This document shows, piece by piece, positions 34,690-46,505 of a stretch of DNA of 64,000 nucleotides (position 1 is its first letter; each line of letters opens with the position of its first letter). Source of the stretch: Bostrychus sinensis (lineage: Eukaryota > Chordata > Actinopteri > Gobiiformes > Eleotridae). The position numbers were made by a program, and so were the translations under genes. The notes under the pieces are model-generated. The model saw nothing but the letters and a program-made list of their open reading frames with translations. It did no database searches and was not told the origin of the DNA. Location of the stretch: the NCBI GenBank assembly GCA_020698575.1, contig CM036243.1, positions 32,366,903-32,430,902 of the forward strand, given 5' to 3'.

Positions 34690-34755
34690 TGTATTCCTGT
34701 TAGTGATCGCAGGTGACCGAAGCTTATCCCAGCAACTATGGGCCTTAGATGGGGT
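34690..34755 (+). repeat. Fragment of dispersed repeat S
   Basis: Contains 'agcttatcccagcaactatg' and 'gggccttagatggggt', words of the repeat better preserved at 35645-35900. Confidence 0.55.
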
Positions 34756-35471
34756 GCTACATTCAGACTGCAGGGAAAAATAACCCAAATCTGACTTTTT
34801 TGCCCATATATGACCTATGTCTGATTTTTTTCTGACAGTGTGAACAGCACAAATCTGATTTTTTCAAATGCAACCCAGGCCACTTTCATATGTGGTCCCA
34901 AATCAGATGCGTATCTGATTTTTTTTCAATGTGACTGCAGTCTAAATGGACAAGTCAAGATTTTTATGTCATTAAAATGTAACAGACTGCCCGATTCTGC
35001 CCTGGAGGAGGCGAAAACTGGCCAGACCAAATAATACCAAGCCTGGCAGACAGTGCTGATAGAGATGAGTCAGTGAAAAAAAGTCAGGATTTAAACCTAA
35101 ATTGTATTTAAGGTGACAATCCTGTTGAAGCTAAACTTGATAGGTCGTATCGCAACTGTACTGAGGAGAAATGCAAAGAGAAAAAAGATAAGAAATATTA
35201 AGAAATTATGATTGAGGAGTGTCACTGATAGATATATTCAAACATCTCTCACAATATCCTGAGATTATGGATAAACTCTGAACCAGTGAAGCCTCTCACA
35301 GTCCCACTACGTCAGGCTCCATCAGGTCTTTTTTTTTGGGCTCGTGGGTCACTTTAGAGCCAGACAGTTCACACAGGAGACTGATGGAAGTCACATTTAA
35401 ACTGTAATGTGAACAGCCACGCAAAAAAAAAAATCTGAATTGAGCATCAAGACCTGCAGTGTGAACATAGC
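34756..35471 (+). mobile_element. 716-bp TIR element with CAAATCTGATTTTT words
   Basis: Left end 'gctacattcagactgcagg'; right end read inward 'ggctatgttcacactgcagg': inverted termini. The left arm repeats 'ctgattttt' at regular intervals ('acaaatctgattttttcaaa', 'ccaggccactttcatatgtg'), and the right arm has 'aatgtgaacagccacgc'. This matches the layout of a common fish non-autonomous DNA element, possibly PIF/Harbinger. Target duplication not resolved. Confidence 0.65.
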
Positions 35472-35644
35472 CTTAGAGACACACACAGAGACAGAGAACC
35501 ATTTACAGATTCTTTCATCTCCTACTGTTTAATAGTTCACTTGGGATTAAGTTTATCCCAGCTCTTTGAACAAGAATCATAGCAAATCTTAGACAAAATC
35601 TAAGCTAATAGTGATTATTAATTATTATACTTCATTTCTTCATC

Positions 35645-35900
35645 TTTTTCCGCTTATCCCATGAGGCACTGGAGCCTATCCCAGCAACCATGGACCTTAT
35701 ACAGTGGCCAGCTAGTTGCAAGGCTAATATGGAGACATGTGCAGACAACTTTTCACTCTTGCATTCCTTAACTAGGGGTAATGTAGAGTCACCAATTCAC
35801 CAACACATGCATGTCTTTGGAAAGAGAAAGCTGGAGAGTGATTGTTTGACAGATGGCCTGAAGATTGATCTCATGACCTCACTGCTGGGAGGCAAGAGCA
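35645..35900 (+). repeat. Dispersed repeat S, best copy
   Basis: Begins 'ctttttccgcttatcccatg', then 'ggagcctatcccagcaacca', 'tagagtcaccaattcaccaa' and 'catgcatgtctttggaaaga'. This is an extremely common teleost repeat whose other half appears inside the SINEs at 7540 and 53000. The 99-codon frame across it is not a gene. Confidence 0.7.
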
Positions 35901-37078
35901 CAAACCGCTCCGGAAACAAACCATCCACAAACCAACAAAGCTCTTGCAAAACAAATAAAAAACAAATAAAAAAAGACAAAGCACTGTAAATGCTTTATAT
36001 ACAGAATAAAACACAGGTGAACCCACTGTGTTTTTCTTCAGTTTAGCTGTTTTTGTGGATACATATATCCCATGATCAAGCAATACACAGCAAGGGTTGG
36101 GTTGCCAGATCTGACTGACTGCTTTATTGCATTTCCAGCCCAAAACAGAATGTAAAACCCTCCCAACACGATACAAAACAGCCCAAATCTCAACCTCTCT
36201 TGAATCTAAATGTTATGACTCTAATACCCAAGGAAGAACAAGCACGCAAGACTTCACAGCTGCATTAAATAAATAACGGTAACACAAACAGGCTCCCCAC
36301 AAAGAGTGCAATCAGACGACCAAAGAGCCAACAGAGCCTGCTTAAGCCTTACTTATCATGAAAGCCGCAAAAAATTAGATAACTTGACCAGCAACCAGTA
36401 GCATTTCATAAAACAAACAGACTTATGGTATGAACGAGAAAGTGCAGCACTTTATTGTCCTAAAATGATTACTATTTTGTTTGTATTTTATCTGGAATAT
36501 CTTCTAAAAACCTGGCAAATGTTGTGAAAAGCAGCCCAAATGTAACACACCAACCCAATGCTATTTCTTCAAGCGCAATGGGTTGGAAACTAGCCCAATC
36601 TTTCTGCCACATGACATGATACTGTCAACTGTCAGTGCTTCTTGTGATCAGATCTTATAGCTTTTATTCCCCCACTTGTGCTGAAAATCAAAAAATGTCT
36701 TGCACTAAAGTAAAAAATTGAGGGTTTATGTGTTAAGTATTCAAATCAGAAGCACAAATCTGAGCTATTGTCCCGTCTCCTATTCTAGCCGACCACTACA
36801 GGAGTAAAAACTGACCGAGCATGACATTTATCAAATTTATCTGTAACCTGATGTGATTAAGGAACAAGATATTTCAATGAGCAAAATCAGCTAAGCATGT
36901 AATCACGTTTATTCCACAGCTCACTGACCCAAATCCAACTTCAGGTCAGCCATCGGTGCAGCTTTACGATTTACTAAAGGCTGCATTTTGAGGAAATTCA
37001 TCAGAAATAAGTGAAGGAAACCAGGGCCGACACAATTTTAGAAATACTGGGGTTTAGTTTTGTTGACACACAAAGCTG
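35901..37078. other. Interval with no recognised feature
   Basis: AT-rich and unique in the window. Short minus-strand frames at 35797-36176 overlap repeat S and have no motif. Confidence 0.4.
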
Positions 37079-38775
37079 GTTTAACCTGGTTTGTTTGTTT
37101 TTTTGTTTTTTTTCTGGTTTAGACCTGGTTCAGGTCTAGTTTATTAAGAATTTAATCCTGGTTTAGGTAGGATATTTGTGATAAACCAGGACTAAACTGA
37201 ATCTGAACCAGGACTACACCAGGTCTAAACTTCGGCAAAAGAAAGACTAAATCGACTCTAAACCACGTCTAAACCAGATCTAAACCAGCACTAAAACTGG
37301 ACTAAATCAAGACTTAAACAAGGTCTAAATCAGATCTAAACCAGGACTAAATCAAATCTAAACCAGGACTACACTAGATCTAGACTTGGACCAAACCAAG
37401 ACTAAAACAACACTAAATCAGGTCTAAAACTGGACTTAAACAGGACCAAACTAAGACTTAAACAAGGTCTAAACCAGATCTAAACCAGGTGTAAATCAGG
37501 ACTTAAAGGGATTCATAGACACTAAACCAGGTACTAACACTTGATCTAAAACTTGGACTAAACAAGGACTAAATCAGACTCTAAACTGGGTCTAAACCAG
37601 ATCTATACCTGGTCTAAAACTGGACTTAAACTGCACTAAATCAAGACTTAAATGAGATCTAAACCAGATATATACCTGGTCTAAAACTGGACTTAAACGG
37701 GATTCATATGACACTAAACCAGGTCTAAACCAGATCTAAAACTGGACTTAAACAGGACTAAATCAAGACTTAAATGAGATCTAAACCAGATCTATACCTG
37801 GTCTAAAACTGGACTTAAACTGGACTAAATCAAGACTTAAATGAGATCTATACCTGGTCTAAAACTGGACTTAAACTGGACTAAATCAAGACATAAATTA
37901 GGTCTAAACCAGATCTATACCTGGTCTAAAACTGGACTTAAACTGGACTAAATCAAGACTTAAATGAGGTCTAAACCAGATCTATACGTGGTCTAAAACT
38001 GGACTTAAACTGGACTAAATCAAGACTTAAATGAGGTCTAAACCAGATCTATACCTGGTCTAAAACTGGACTTAAACTGGACTAAATCAAGACTTAAATT
38101 AGGTCTAAACCAGATCTATACCTGGTCTAAAACTGGACTTAAACTGGACTAAATCAAGACTTAAATGAGATCTATACCTGGTCTAAAACGGGACTTAAAC
38201 TAGACTAAATCAAGACTTAAATGAGATCTAAACCAGATCTATACCTGGTCTAAAACTGGACTTAAACTGGACTAAATCAAGACTTAAATGAGATCTATAC
38301 CTGGTCTAAAACTGGACTTAAACTGGACTAAATCAAGACTTAAATGAGATCTAAACCAGATCTATACCTGGTCTAAAACTGGACTTAAAGGGGCTTCATA
38401 CGGCACTAAACCAGGTCTAAACCAGATCTAAAACTGGACTTAAACAGGACTAAATCAATACTTAAATGAGGTCTAAACCAGATCTATACCTGGTCTAAAA
38501 CTGGACTTAAATGGGATTCATAGGACACTAAACCAGGTCTAAACCAGATCTAAAACTGGACTTAAACAGGACTAAATCAAGACTTAAGGTATAAACAAGA
38601 TCTAAAGCAGCTGAAAACCAGGAATAAACCAAGACTAAACCATGTCAAAACCAGGACTAAACCTTTTTTTCTTCTGCTAAGTCTAAACCAGTACAAAACC
38701 AAGAATAAAACAGGCTTAAACCATGTCAAAACCAGAAATAAACCTTTTTTCAACCAAGTCTAAACCAGGTAAGGA
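37079..38775 (+). repeat. 1.7-kb CTAAACC minisatellite with higher-order repeats
   Basis: An array of 10-12-bp units ('aggactaaacc', 'aggtctaaacc'). The first ~100 bp (37079-37175) are in reverse orientation ('cctggtttagacctggtt'); the rest is forward. From about 37590 to 38390 a higher-order unit of about 55 or 67 bp recurs roughly twelve times, marked by 'agatctatacctggtctaaa' (near 37598, 37669, 37790, 37843, 37911, 37978, 38045, 38111, 38168, 38234, 38290, 38357). No frame of interest. Clear hAT-like ends were not found around it. Confidence 0.9.
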
Positions 38776-39260
38776 ACCATTTCTAACCCTGGTGTACACA
38801 ACACACTTATTCTCACATTTCTGTCATGTGGTACATTAAAGTTTCTTATGTAATGGATAGTGACTGTGTTTGCCCATATCGTTTAAGTAATTGTACAGCC
38901 AACTTTGAAAAAAAAAAACAATCCTCTTGACGTTTGGATGGAAATCCAGCTTATGTGAAAATGTCTATCACTACAGAACAGGGTTTTCCATACTCTACAG
39001 AGCCACGGCAGCATTAAGCTCGTAAATCTCTTTCCTGGAGGGATGCAGCTAATTGCCAATGCCCTACAACAGGTGCACTTGAGTGTTTACAGCATGTAGT
39101 CAGCGATAGTGGCGATTAAACATTTTAACAGCCTCTGGGAGAAATTGTTAATTCACTCCCTCACAAATTTGCAGATTTTGGTGAGAATTGCTGCTCTTCT
39201 GTAGCGCTCTGTGAATGTAACAGGCTTCAGTGAAAAAAAGTTAAGAGGTAGCGCTGAGGA
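38776..39260. other. Interval with no recognised feature
   Basis: Unique, AT-rich, no coding motif. Confidence 0.4.
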
Positions 39261-39665
39261 AAAGTATTTGCCCTCTTCTTGATTTCTCATATTTTTGCAC
39301 ATTTGTCACGCTTCAATGTTTCGGAGCATCAAATAGTGTTTAATATTTGACAAAGATAACCAGAGTAAATACAAAATGCAGTTTTTTCATCTTCTAAATG
39401 AGAAAAGCTACCCAAAACCTTCCTGGGAAGTCACCATTGTTGCAAGTCTTCTCAGTTTGTAGATAATGTGACTATGGTTTGCTGTAGTCCCAAAGGCTCA
39501 GAAATGGCTTTGTAAGCCTTTTCCTTTACTCATCTTTCCAAAAAATGTGGTTAGTCACATTTAATTCAATAATTAACAAGGGGTGCACTTACTTTTATAC
39601 ATAGGCCTAGGTAGGTTTGGACTGGCTATCTTGATCTTAAATTTAAGAAAGTGTTTGATGATATG
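39261..39665 (-). mobile_element. Tc1-like deletion derivative with HTH relic
   Basis: Left end 'aaagtatttgccctcttctt', then 'atttttgcacatttgtcacg' and 'tacaaaatgcagttttttc': the long terminal repeat of a widespread fish Tc1-like family. The right side has 'aacaaggggtgcacttactt' and 'aggtaggtttgga'. On the minus strand, 39452-39523 encodes EKAYKAISEPLGLQQTIVT, the first helix-turn-helix of Tc1 transposase. Most of the transposase is deleted. Confidence 0.8.
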
Positions 39666-40979
39666 ACAGTTCTCATATTATTTTTTTTGTTTGCTTTTTT
39701 TTTTTCTTTTTCTCATTTTTAAAATAAATTTGGACATTCTAGCGTCAACATTTCATGTTTTATAACTTAAAATAATGTATATGTATTGAAAACGCCTTCT
39801 TTTGGGGAGCTGTTACTGTCACTTTGCAGAAAACTCTTGGATTAAGTGTCTGTCGCTTTAAGGCCCTGCTGGCTCCGCCCACTTTACTGTCAGCTCCATG
39901 CTCTTTGCAAAACACCGTATTTTATATCAGCTCCTCTGCAGTAAAGGACCTCAGAGCTGAGGGCTTTTGCTGCGTTCATGATACATCGAAATCTCGGAAG
40001 TCCTGACTTAAAAAAGCTGACTTCCGAAAAACGTCCGTTCACGAGTTCAGCTCAGAAAACACACGTGGATCAGCACAACAACAACAAAACCATATTTGCA
40101 TTTTCATGTTGTTTTATAGGAAACAAATAAATACTTTGATAAAACTGTTTAGTGCTGCACTGAGTTACCAGGGGATGTTTCTATCTCTACTTTAGTCATT
40201 TACTGATAAATGAACAGTTCAAAGATGTTTTTGCAGAGCTGTAGCACTGAGAACTTCATTCATTATATAAAGATGAGTAAATTTTTGCAGAAGTATGAGA
40301 TCTCTTGTTTTAAAAAAGGATTATTTCCTCGCTAGTAACCACACTGTTTATTATTGTGACGTCAACTCAGGAACTTGGAGTCCAACACTTCCGCACGAGT
40401 TTCCGAGCAAAAATTTCGACCCGAGATGGTGTTCAAGGCCATTTTTCTGACTTGGAGCTCGGAATTTCTGAGATTCTGATGTATCATGAACACAGCATTT
40501 TTCTCACAAAAGCCCTCTACAGACATTACTGCCGCTTGAACTTCTCTTTTTTTTTTACTTCACGTGAATAAAGTTGGGAGGATTTCAGTTCAGACATGAG
40601 AGGAGAATCTCAAAGTGCTTGTAGGGAAAAATGAGGGATAGGCAGAGCATAAAAAGGCTAATTAGCACGGTTATTAGCAACATGACGCTAACAGTTAGAT
40701 AAATGAGCTGACTGCTTCATAGTGGCCGCAGTTTAAGTCCAGTGACGGTGTGTGTGCTTTAGAGACACGCTGGAGCACTTCCTGGTGTCACGTGTCAACT
40801 TAGAGTGGTGAGACCGAGCATTTTCAGACCTTGAGAAAGACAGTGCCTCAGCAAACAGGATTACTTAAATGTGCAAATTAAACAAAACACAACTTTAGGT
40901 ATGTTTTTAAGCAGGATAGAACATTATAACATTATAAAGAGCTCTGAAAAGTTGATTTAGCTGAACAGGGGACTTTTAA
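39666..40979 (+). mobile_element. TTAA-family element, copy e (1.3 kb)
   Basis: The left end is degenerate ('ttctcatattatttttt') but is followed by 'tagcgtcaacatttcatgtt' and 'aacttaaaataatgtatatg', as in copy f. The right end has 'ggagcacttcctggtgtcac', 'gtgagaccgagcattttcag' and 'aaaagttgatttagctgaac', ending at TTAA 40976-40979. About 900 bp in the middle are not shared with copy f and may be another insertion or the fuller family. Confidence 0.6.
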
Positions 40980-41758
40980 GTGTGACAAAAATATAAGAAA
41001 TCCAGAAGAGGGTAAAAAATACTTTCTCTATGCTGTTAAGGCAGGAGGTATCGAAGATGAGATCAGTGCAGCCTCTGTGATATTCACTGATAAATAATGA
41101 TGCAACCAAACCACTTTGCACCTTAAATCTTTTGTATGAAAGTATTTAAACAGCATTTTATTTTTGCACAACTTCAGGGGAAATAACTTGCCACTTTACC
41201 GGCTAGACAGATGCAATTTAGCTTTTGGTATTTTCTAAGCTGCGACTCGAGGCTTATTATGAGATGAAAATTATAGCCATCTGTCTGGACCACATAGCAC
41301 AAGCTAGACTTCTATCACTTATTTCAGCATATTACGAAAAATATGGAATCACTTATTGTGTCTATTCTACGGCCAATTGCTCACTTACAGGCTGTTTGTA
41401 TAGGAAGCCGCTATAAGTTCTTCTTCATTTTATATTTTGAAAAAGTATAGATGCAAAACTTTAGAATGGCTGAAATTATGGATGCCTGCTTGGTGAAATA
41501 ATCTCTCAGACTATTTTTTTTTTTAACTAACCCACAGCCCCCTGCAAACTTTTATGATAGACCACAGCTGTGACGCATTGATAAAATATATGCATAAATT
41601 GCACAAGAAAAAAGTCGGTGGGTTATTACAAAGGTTGTTGCTTTTAGTTTCCTTATTCTCTTAGTATTTTTTTTTTATATATTTACAACAAGGTAATTGT
41701 AAGCTGTTAATTGGAAAAAATAGCCTAAGAGTTAAAGATAAACTATACAATTTTTGGA
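40980..41758. other. Interval with no recognised feature
   Basis: AT-rich unique sequence with T-runs near 41514 and 41669; no gene supported. Confidence 0.4.
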
Positions 41759-42185
41759 CTAAAAGGTCCGATATTATGTTGTTTTTTTTCAGGCTTTTTG
41801 AAATAGTTTTGGACACCTTTGTGTTAGTATTTCATGTTTTAAAACTTAAAATAATGTGTATATGCTGGCACTTTGCAGAGAACAATTGCTAGCAAATAGG
41901 TATTTAGCATGTTTATAAGCAACATGAGGCAATTTAGGTGCTGAAATTATCAGAATGACTCTGGTGATGGTGGGCTTTCGAAACACACAGGAGCACTTCC
42001 TGGCTTCACAGGGCTTCGCAGAGCTGTGAGACCGAGCGTTTTCAGATCTTTAGAAGGGGATGGCTTCAGCAAACAGGATTACTCAAACATGTGAATGAAA
42101 TAAAATACTACTCCAGGTATGTTTTTGAGGTGCAACATGGTTAAAAGGAAACAAAAGTTGATTTAGCAGAATATGAGACCTTTAA
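41759..42185 (+). mobile_element. TTAA-family element, copy f, both ends kept (427 bp)
   Basis: Left end CTAAAAGGTCCGATATTATG (TTAA changed to CTAA); right end read inward TTAAAGGTCTCATATTCTGC. Interior: 'tagttttggacacctttgtg', 'ctctggtgatggtgggcttt', 'caggagcacttcctggcttc'. Full length and non-coding. The best reference copy of the plus-orientation family in the window. Confidence 0.8.
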
Positions 42186-44030
42186 TTTTACAGTTTTAGA
42201 GTCAGTGTGATGGAGTTGTTGCAGGATGAATAAACCCCACTGCTCCTCCCTTTGGCAAAAACAGCCTTCCATGAATGGGAGCACCAACCTGGTTTCCCTG
42301 ACGTCTCTGGTCTCCCGTTATGGCAGAGCGTCCAAAAAACAGAGGAAACCTTTGTACAGATACGAGGAGAAAAAAAAAAAAACAGAGGAATGTTGAGCGA
42401 GAGGTCTCACAGGAGTCAACCAGACTCATGAGTTTTTACAACAGTGCTTTATTCTGAAATGTAGTGGGAGCTCCGTAGAGGAAAATGCAACCAAAACAGC
42501 AAAGAAACAAGAAAGTTACATGGTTCTGCTTTAAGTTAACTAATGTTTTTCTGTCAGGTGATAGATTTTAGACAAGCAACAGCAGAGGAAGGTATTTCAA
42601 AGGAAAATACGTGTGACTTTGTGTTTTCCAACCTTAAATGCATGTATCAATGGTAAAGATTAAGTAACCAAACCTGAACGTGAACCATGGAGCTTGTAGT
42701 TCAGGGCTTAATACGTAATCCACAATGGCAAAGAAACTATTAAAACTCCTTCCTTCCTGTCTTTTGGATTACCCAGACAGTGAACAAGATCCACACCAAA
42801 GCTAATTATTTCCTTCTTTGATGATTGGTGACCATTTGCAGTATCTTGCTAAAAACAGTCTAACAAGCTTTAACCTTGGTTGACGTAACTCGTTATTAGG
42901 CTATTTACATGTCTGCAAAAACATACTAAAAGTGAACGCCCCAGTCCTGTCTGTGCTTTTACTTCTACTTGCGTCGAATCATGTTGTGCCTCTAATCCCG
43001 AAAGCTGTTCAGAGCTGCAAATAAAGACGCGTCAGTCTGACTTTTATTGGCAAAAACATCTGCAGCGGAAATCTGTCGCTGGTTGAGGAGATAATTGTTT
43101 ACACATTAATTACCGCCAACTGCTATTTCACAGGGTCAATGGAAATACGTATGTTGCGCAAGAAACAATATGGGCAGCCTTAACTTCACTGCCTATGACA
43201 ATTCAATTTAAGCGAGCCATCTGAATTCAAAAGCACAGAAGGTCATGCAACATGGCTGCACCGGCACTACACAGTATATGTGGTATATGAATATAAATAT
43301 ATCCAGACGCCATGACAGACCATCTCTCACGTCAAACTGAAAATGTCAAGTGGACTTTGGCTACTTCACCATTTCTGAGTTATATCCATGTCATTAACTC
43401 AAATGCCAGCGTGTGCATGTACTTATGTGTGTGTAAGGCTGTGTGCAGCTCATAAGTGTTTTGACCTAAACTTTCACAGACAGAATAATGAAATGACGGA
43501 CGCTCTTATTGTCAAGAATGTCACATAATAACAGAAGGTCTATTCATGAGTTTATTTCAGGAGGCTGCCACTCTGCATCTCCGTCTCACCGTGTACTCTT
43601 TATAGCCTTTTTACGCAGATGATTATATACATTTTTATATACGTAATAAAATAAAATGTGTATAGTAAATTGACATTGAGCTGAAGTAGGAATAGAGAGT
43701 GTATTTACAAGTGTTTTGCTGATTATATGTAGAGGTCGTTCAAAATGAGTTAGTCTACAGTACTGATTTTTAATATCCAGAGCCGCCGATTGCCGATTTA
43801 TTTGTGGCCCATGTGCGAGACAGATTATTCATGATTTTTACCCAAATTATATCATAGAATACTATTACTCCCTACAACATCCCGTTTTGTTTCCCCTCGT
43901 ACTATACATCCACGTCACTACGCCGCACCACTCCATGTAAGTAACATGATAAGGAAACGAAAAGCAATGACTTTGAAGAGTTCACTATATCCTGGTAAGC
44001 GCCAGGAGAACATTTTAAATTTAAATTTAA
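42186..44030. other. Unique interval; candidate conserved block 42740-43400
   Basis: No repeat or gene recognised. Within 42740-43400 the sequence is balanced and carries 'aaagctaattatttccttct', 'taattgtttacacattaatt' (a Forkhead-like TGTTTAC between TAATT words) and 'gacttttattggcaaaaaca'. The frame at 42202-42429 has no motif. Conservation is inferred. Confidence 0.35.
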
Positions 44031-44549
44031 AAAGATATCGCCAGACTTTGTTCATGCCTCTCCTCTGCTGCTAAAACCCTCATTCATGCATTCATCACAT
44101 CCAAAATCGACTGCTGCAATGGTACACCCTCCAAAACACTCAACAAACTGCAATACATCCAAAACTCTGCCGCTCGCCTCCTCACCTGCACCCGCTCCCG
44201 TGACCGCATCACCCCTGTCCTTCAGAACCTCCCGTGGCTCCCCGTCCCTCAGCGCATTCACTTCAAAATCCTCCGGATCACCTTCGAAGCCCTCCATAAT
44301 CTGGGCCCCTCTTACCTCACAGACCTGCTCCATCATCGCACCCCATCTCGTACCCTCCGTTCCTCCGACGCCAACCTCCCGTCCCTCCCCTGCAGGACCA
44401 AGCTCCGAACCTGGGGGGACAGAGCCTTTTCCATTGCTGCCCCCATCCTCTGGAACTCACTCCCCAAACAGCTCAGAGACTGCACCGACCTCCCCACCTT
44501 CAAAAGCCTCTTCAAGATCCATCTTTTTAAAATTGCTTTTAATGTTTAA
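44031..44549 (+). pseudogene. L2-type LINE ORF2 C-terminal fragment, open frame
   Basis: One uninterrupted frame from 44031 to the stop at 44547-44549 carries L2 landmarks in order: HAFITSKIDCCNGT, LNKLQYIQNSAARLL, RDRITPVLQNLPWLPVPQRI, FKILRITFEALHNLGPSYL, TPSRTLRSSDANL, WGDRAFSIAAPILWNSLP, and LPTFKSLFKIHLFK. These lie downstream of the reverse transcriptase core in L2-clade LINEs. The 3' UTR ends in (att)n near 44622. Lack of stops suggests a fairly young 5'-truncated insertion. A different reading frame over the same DNA (44086-44598) is a shadow. Confidence 0.92.
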
Positions 44550-44622
44550 ACTCATTGGTTGCTTTGATTTTATGTTGTTGTTGTTGTTTTTTTCATAAAT
44601 AAAATGCATTATTATTATTATT

Positions 44623-45122
44623 TTAAAGGGCCTATATTATGCTTTTTTGTGTCTTTTAAATTAATTTAGGACACATCTAGATCAGCATCTTATGTTTTGT
44701 TGATCAGAAAACGCAATAATTATTGAAAAAACCTTATTTAAGGAAACTCATCGTGAGAAACGTCAGATTAGGTCACTGTCACTTTAAGAGCCCTCCCTCC
44801 CTGCTGTCCCGCTGCTGTCACGCCCCTTCAGTGTTTCGAAGCCTGTGGAGTTCATATGATTTGTTTTGTTGCACCGGAGGAGGAGTGAGCTGTAGCAGTG
44901 CTTCCTGAACAGGACAGGACCGTGAAGGGGGAGAGGTGTGATCAGGTGGAAAAGGAAGACACCGGTGAAATGAGCCGTTTTGTCCTCTCACAAACTCAGT
45001 GTAGGAGAGTACAGGATTACTCAAACAAGCATGAATGGAACAAAAGCACAACTCCAGGTCTGTTTTTGATGAGGAAACAACATTTTAACATGGTTCAATT
45101 TTGAATAATATAGCCCCTTTAA
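44623..45122 (+). mobile_element. TTAA-family element, copy g (500 bp)
   Basis: TTAA at 44623-44626 and 45119-45122, with ends TTAAAGGGCCTATATTATGC and, inward, TTAAAGGGGCTATATTATTC. Interior 'ggacacatctagatcagca', 'agtgcttcctgaacagg', 'caactccaggtctgtttttg'. It sits immediately after the L2 tail. Non-coding. Confidence 0.85.
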
Positions 45123-45639
45123 CCACAGCAGCTGAATTTCATATTTCAGTACAGCACCGTTATTGCCTGAAGCTAATGCTGCAGACTTGCAAACCAAGGT
45201 GTTCAAGCCTCACAAATAAGATCCTTCAGTCACATGGTGGCCCGAATGTGTGCCTGACCAAAAAGCTGCATTCAAGCTCAAGAGTCTGCCACTGGCCAAT
45301 TTTCCAAAAAATATGTAAAAATCAGTGCAAAATATTGGTCTATCTTTAAACAGTAGTCCAATTACCAGGGTAGACTGTAAGTTCATATTTGTGAATATCT
45401 CTGACCTTACAACAACAATGCATCTACAACCAAAAGTGTGAAATCTCTTGAAATAAGTGATGATCCTTTTGGATAACCCCAAAGAAGGCTTGTGCTATTT
45501 TCATACAGTATATGGCATATTTTGTCTGTCTGATCCAAACTTCAAAAAAGTAATGGGGGAAAGGCAGCAGTTTAAGCAGCAGCAAAAGAAGAAAAACAAG
45601 ATTATTTATATGGTTTCTGTAATTTAGAGCTCAGAGTTT
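45123..45639. other. Interval with no recognised feature
   Basis: Opposed frames at 45101-45349 and 45210-45482 have no family motif. No gene supported. Confidence 0.4.
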
Positions 45640-45803
45640 TATTCCTGTTCTAGTCCCGCTTTAGATGGGGCTTGTGTGGATTAGACTTGGTTTGGTCCTG
45701 GTTTATTCCTCATTTAGACCTAGACCATAGTCAAGATTTAGGAAAATTTTAGTTCATTAAGATGGCCATATTTTGTTAAGGTGGCACTGAACCACTGATT
45801 TAG
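45640..45803 (-). mobile_element. Minus-strand CTAAACC-family element remnant
   Basis: Contains 'agacttggtttggtcctggt' and 'catttagacctagacc', and ends 'ggcactgaaccactgattt', which read inward gives the CAGTGGTTC start of the family. Only a few array units remain. Confidence 0.5.
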
Positions 45804-46254
45804 ACAAGAACTGCACCATCTTCCTTCATTCAGAAACTTCATAGGCTGTGGTTGTGCACAATGCAATGACTCAAAATGTCATAATTCTAAATATAAATGA
45901 AAAAATCTAAAAGCTGCACAACACCAAATGGAAACAAGGCTAGCTTTGTCTTATTCTCTCCCTTCATTCTTGAAATAGTACCAAAAAGACAAGCTTCATT
46001 TTAAAAACCTTTTGTCTATTTTCCTTTAATTCTCAGTTTTGTTTATTTTGTATTTCCTAAGCATCTCTATTGGTTAAAACTGGGATATGGTTTGTTGAAA
46101 ATTGAGACATAAGTTTTTACAAATATTTGTTGGGATATGGGACAAGGAGCCTAAAACTGGAACGTATACCTTTTCTCATTATTGAATGCACCTGTCTATG
46201 AAGTTCAAGGCTTAACTAACTAATTCTAAGTTTTGTGTTGCAAGTAATCCATTT
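45804..46254. other. Possible decayed Tc1/mariner-like interior
   Basis: AT-rich and unrecognised apart from leading into a mariner-type 3' end. It could be the decayed body of that element. Confidence 0.3.
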
Positions 46255-46505
46255 TGAGAAGTTACATGCATTCAAATCAGCAAATTTAAAAGGGTGCCTC
46301 AACTTTTGGGCAGACTTTTTTTCATATTTCATTAAATTTCATACACCTAAATACTGCTAGACTAGAAACTGTTGTTAGGAAAACACCCTAGAACTCAGAT
46401 GTCACAAGAACATAAATGACATACCTCTGTGATATTTTTTTTTTCGTGAAGACAGAATAAATTATTATGCAACCTCAGAGGGGTGCCCTAACTTTTGCAT
46501 ATGAC
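46255..46505 (+). mobile_element. Tc1/mariner-type 3' end
   Basis: Ends 'ggggtgccctaacttttgca' then 'tatgactgtaa', a terminus typical of fish Tc1/mariner-type elements. A related phrase 'agggtgcctcaacttttggg' occurs about 200 bp upstream (46292). No transposase frame remains and the 5' end was not found. Confidence 0.5.

Noticed and set aside
35690..35989. 99-codon frame
   Set aside because: Mostly inside dispersed repeat S, with a lysine/asparagine tail from A-rich DNA.
44086..44598. 170-codon plus-strand frame, Ser/Pro-rich
   Set aside because: It is a shadow frame over the L2 LINE; the true L2 frame (44031-44549) is open in a different phase and carries family motifs.
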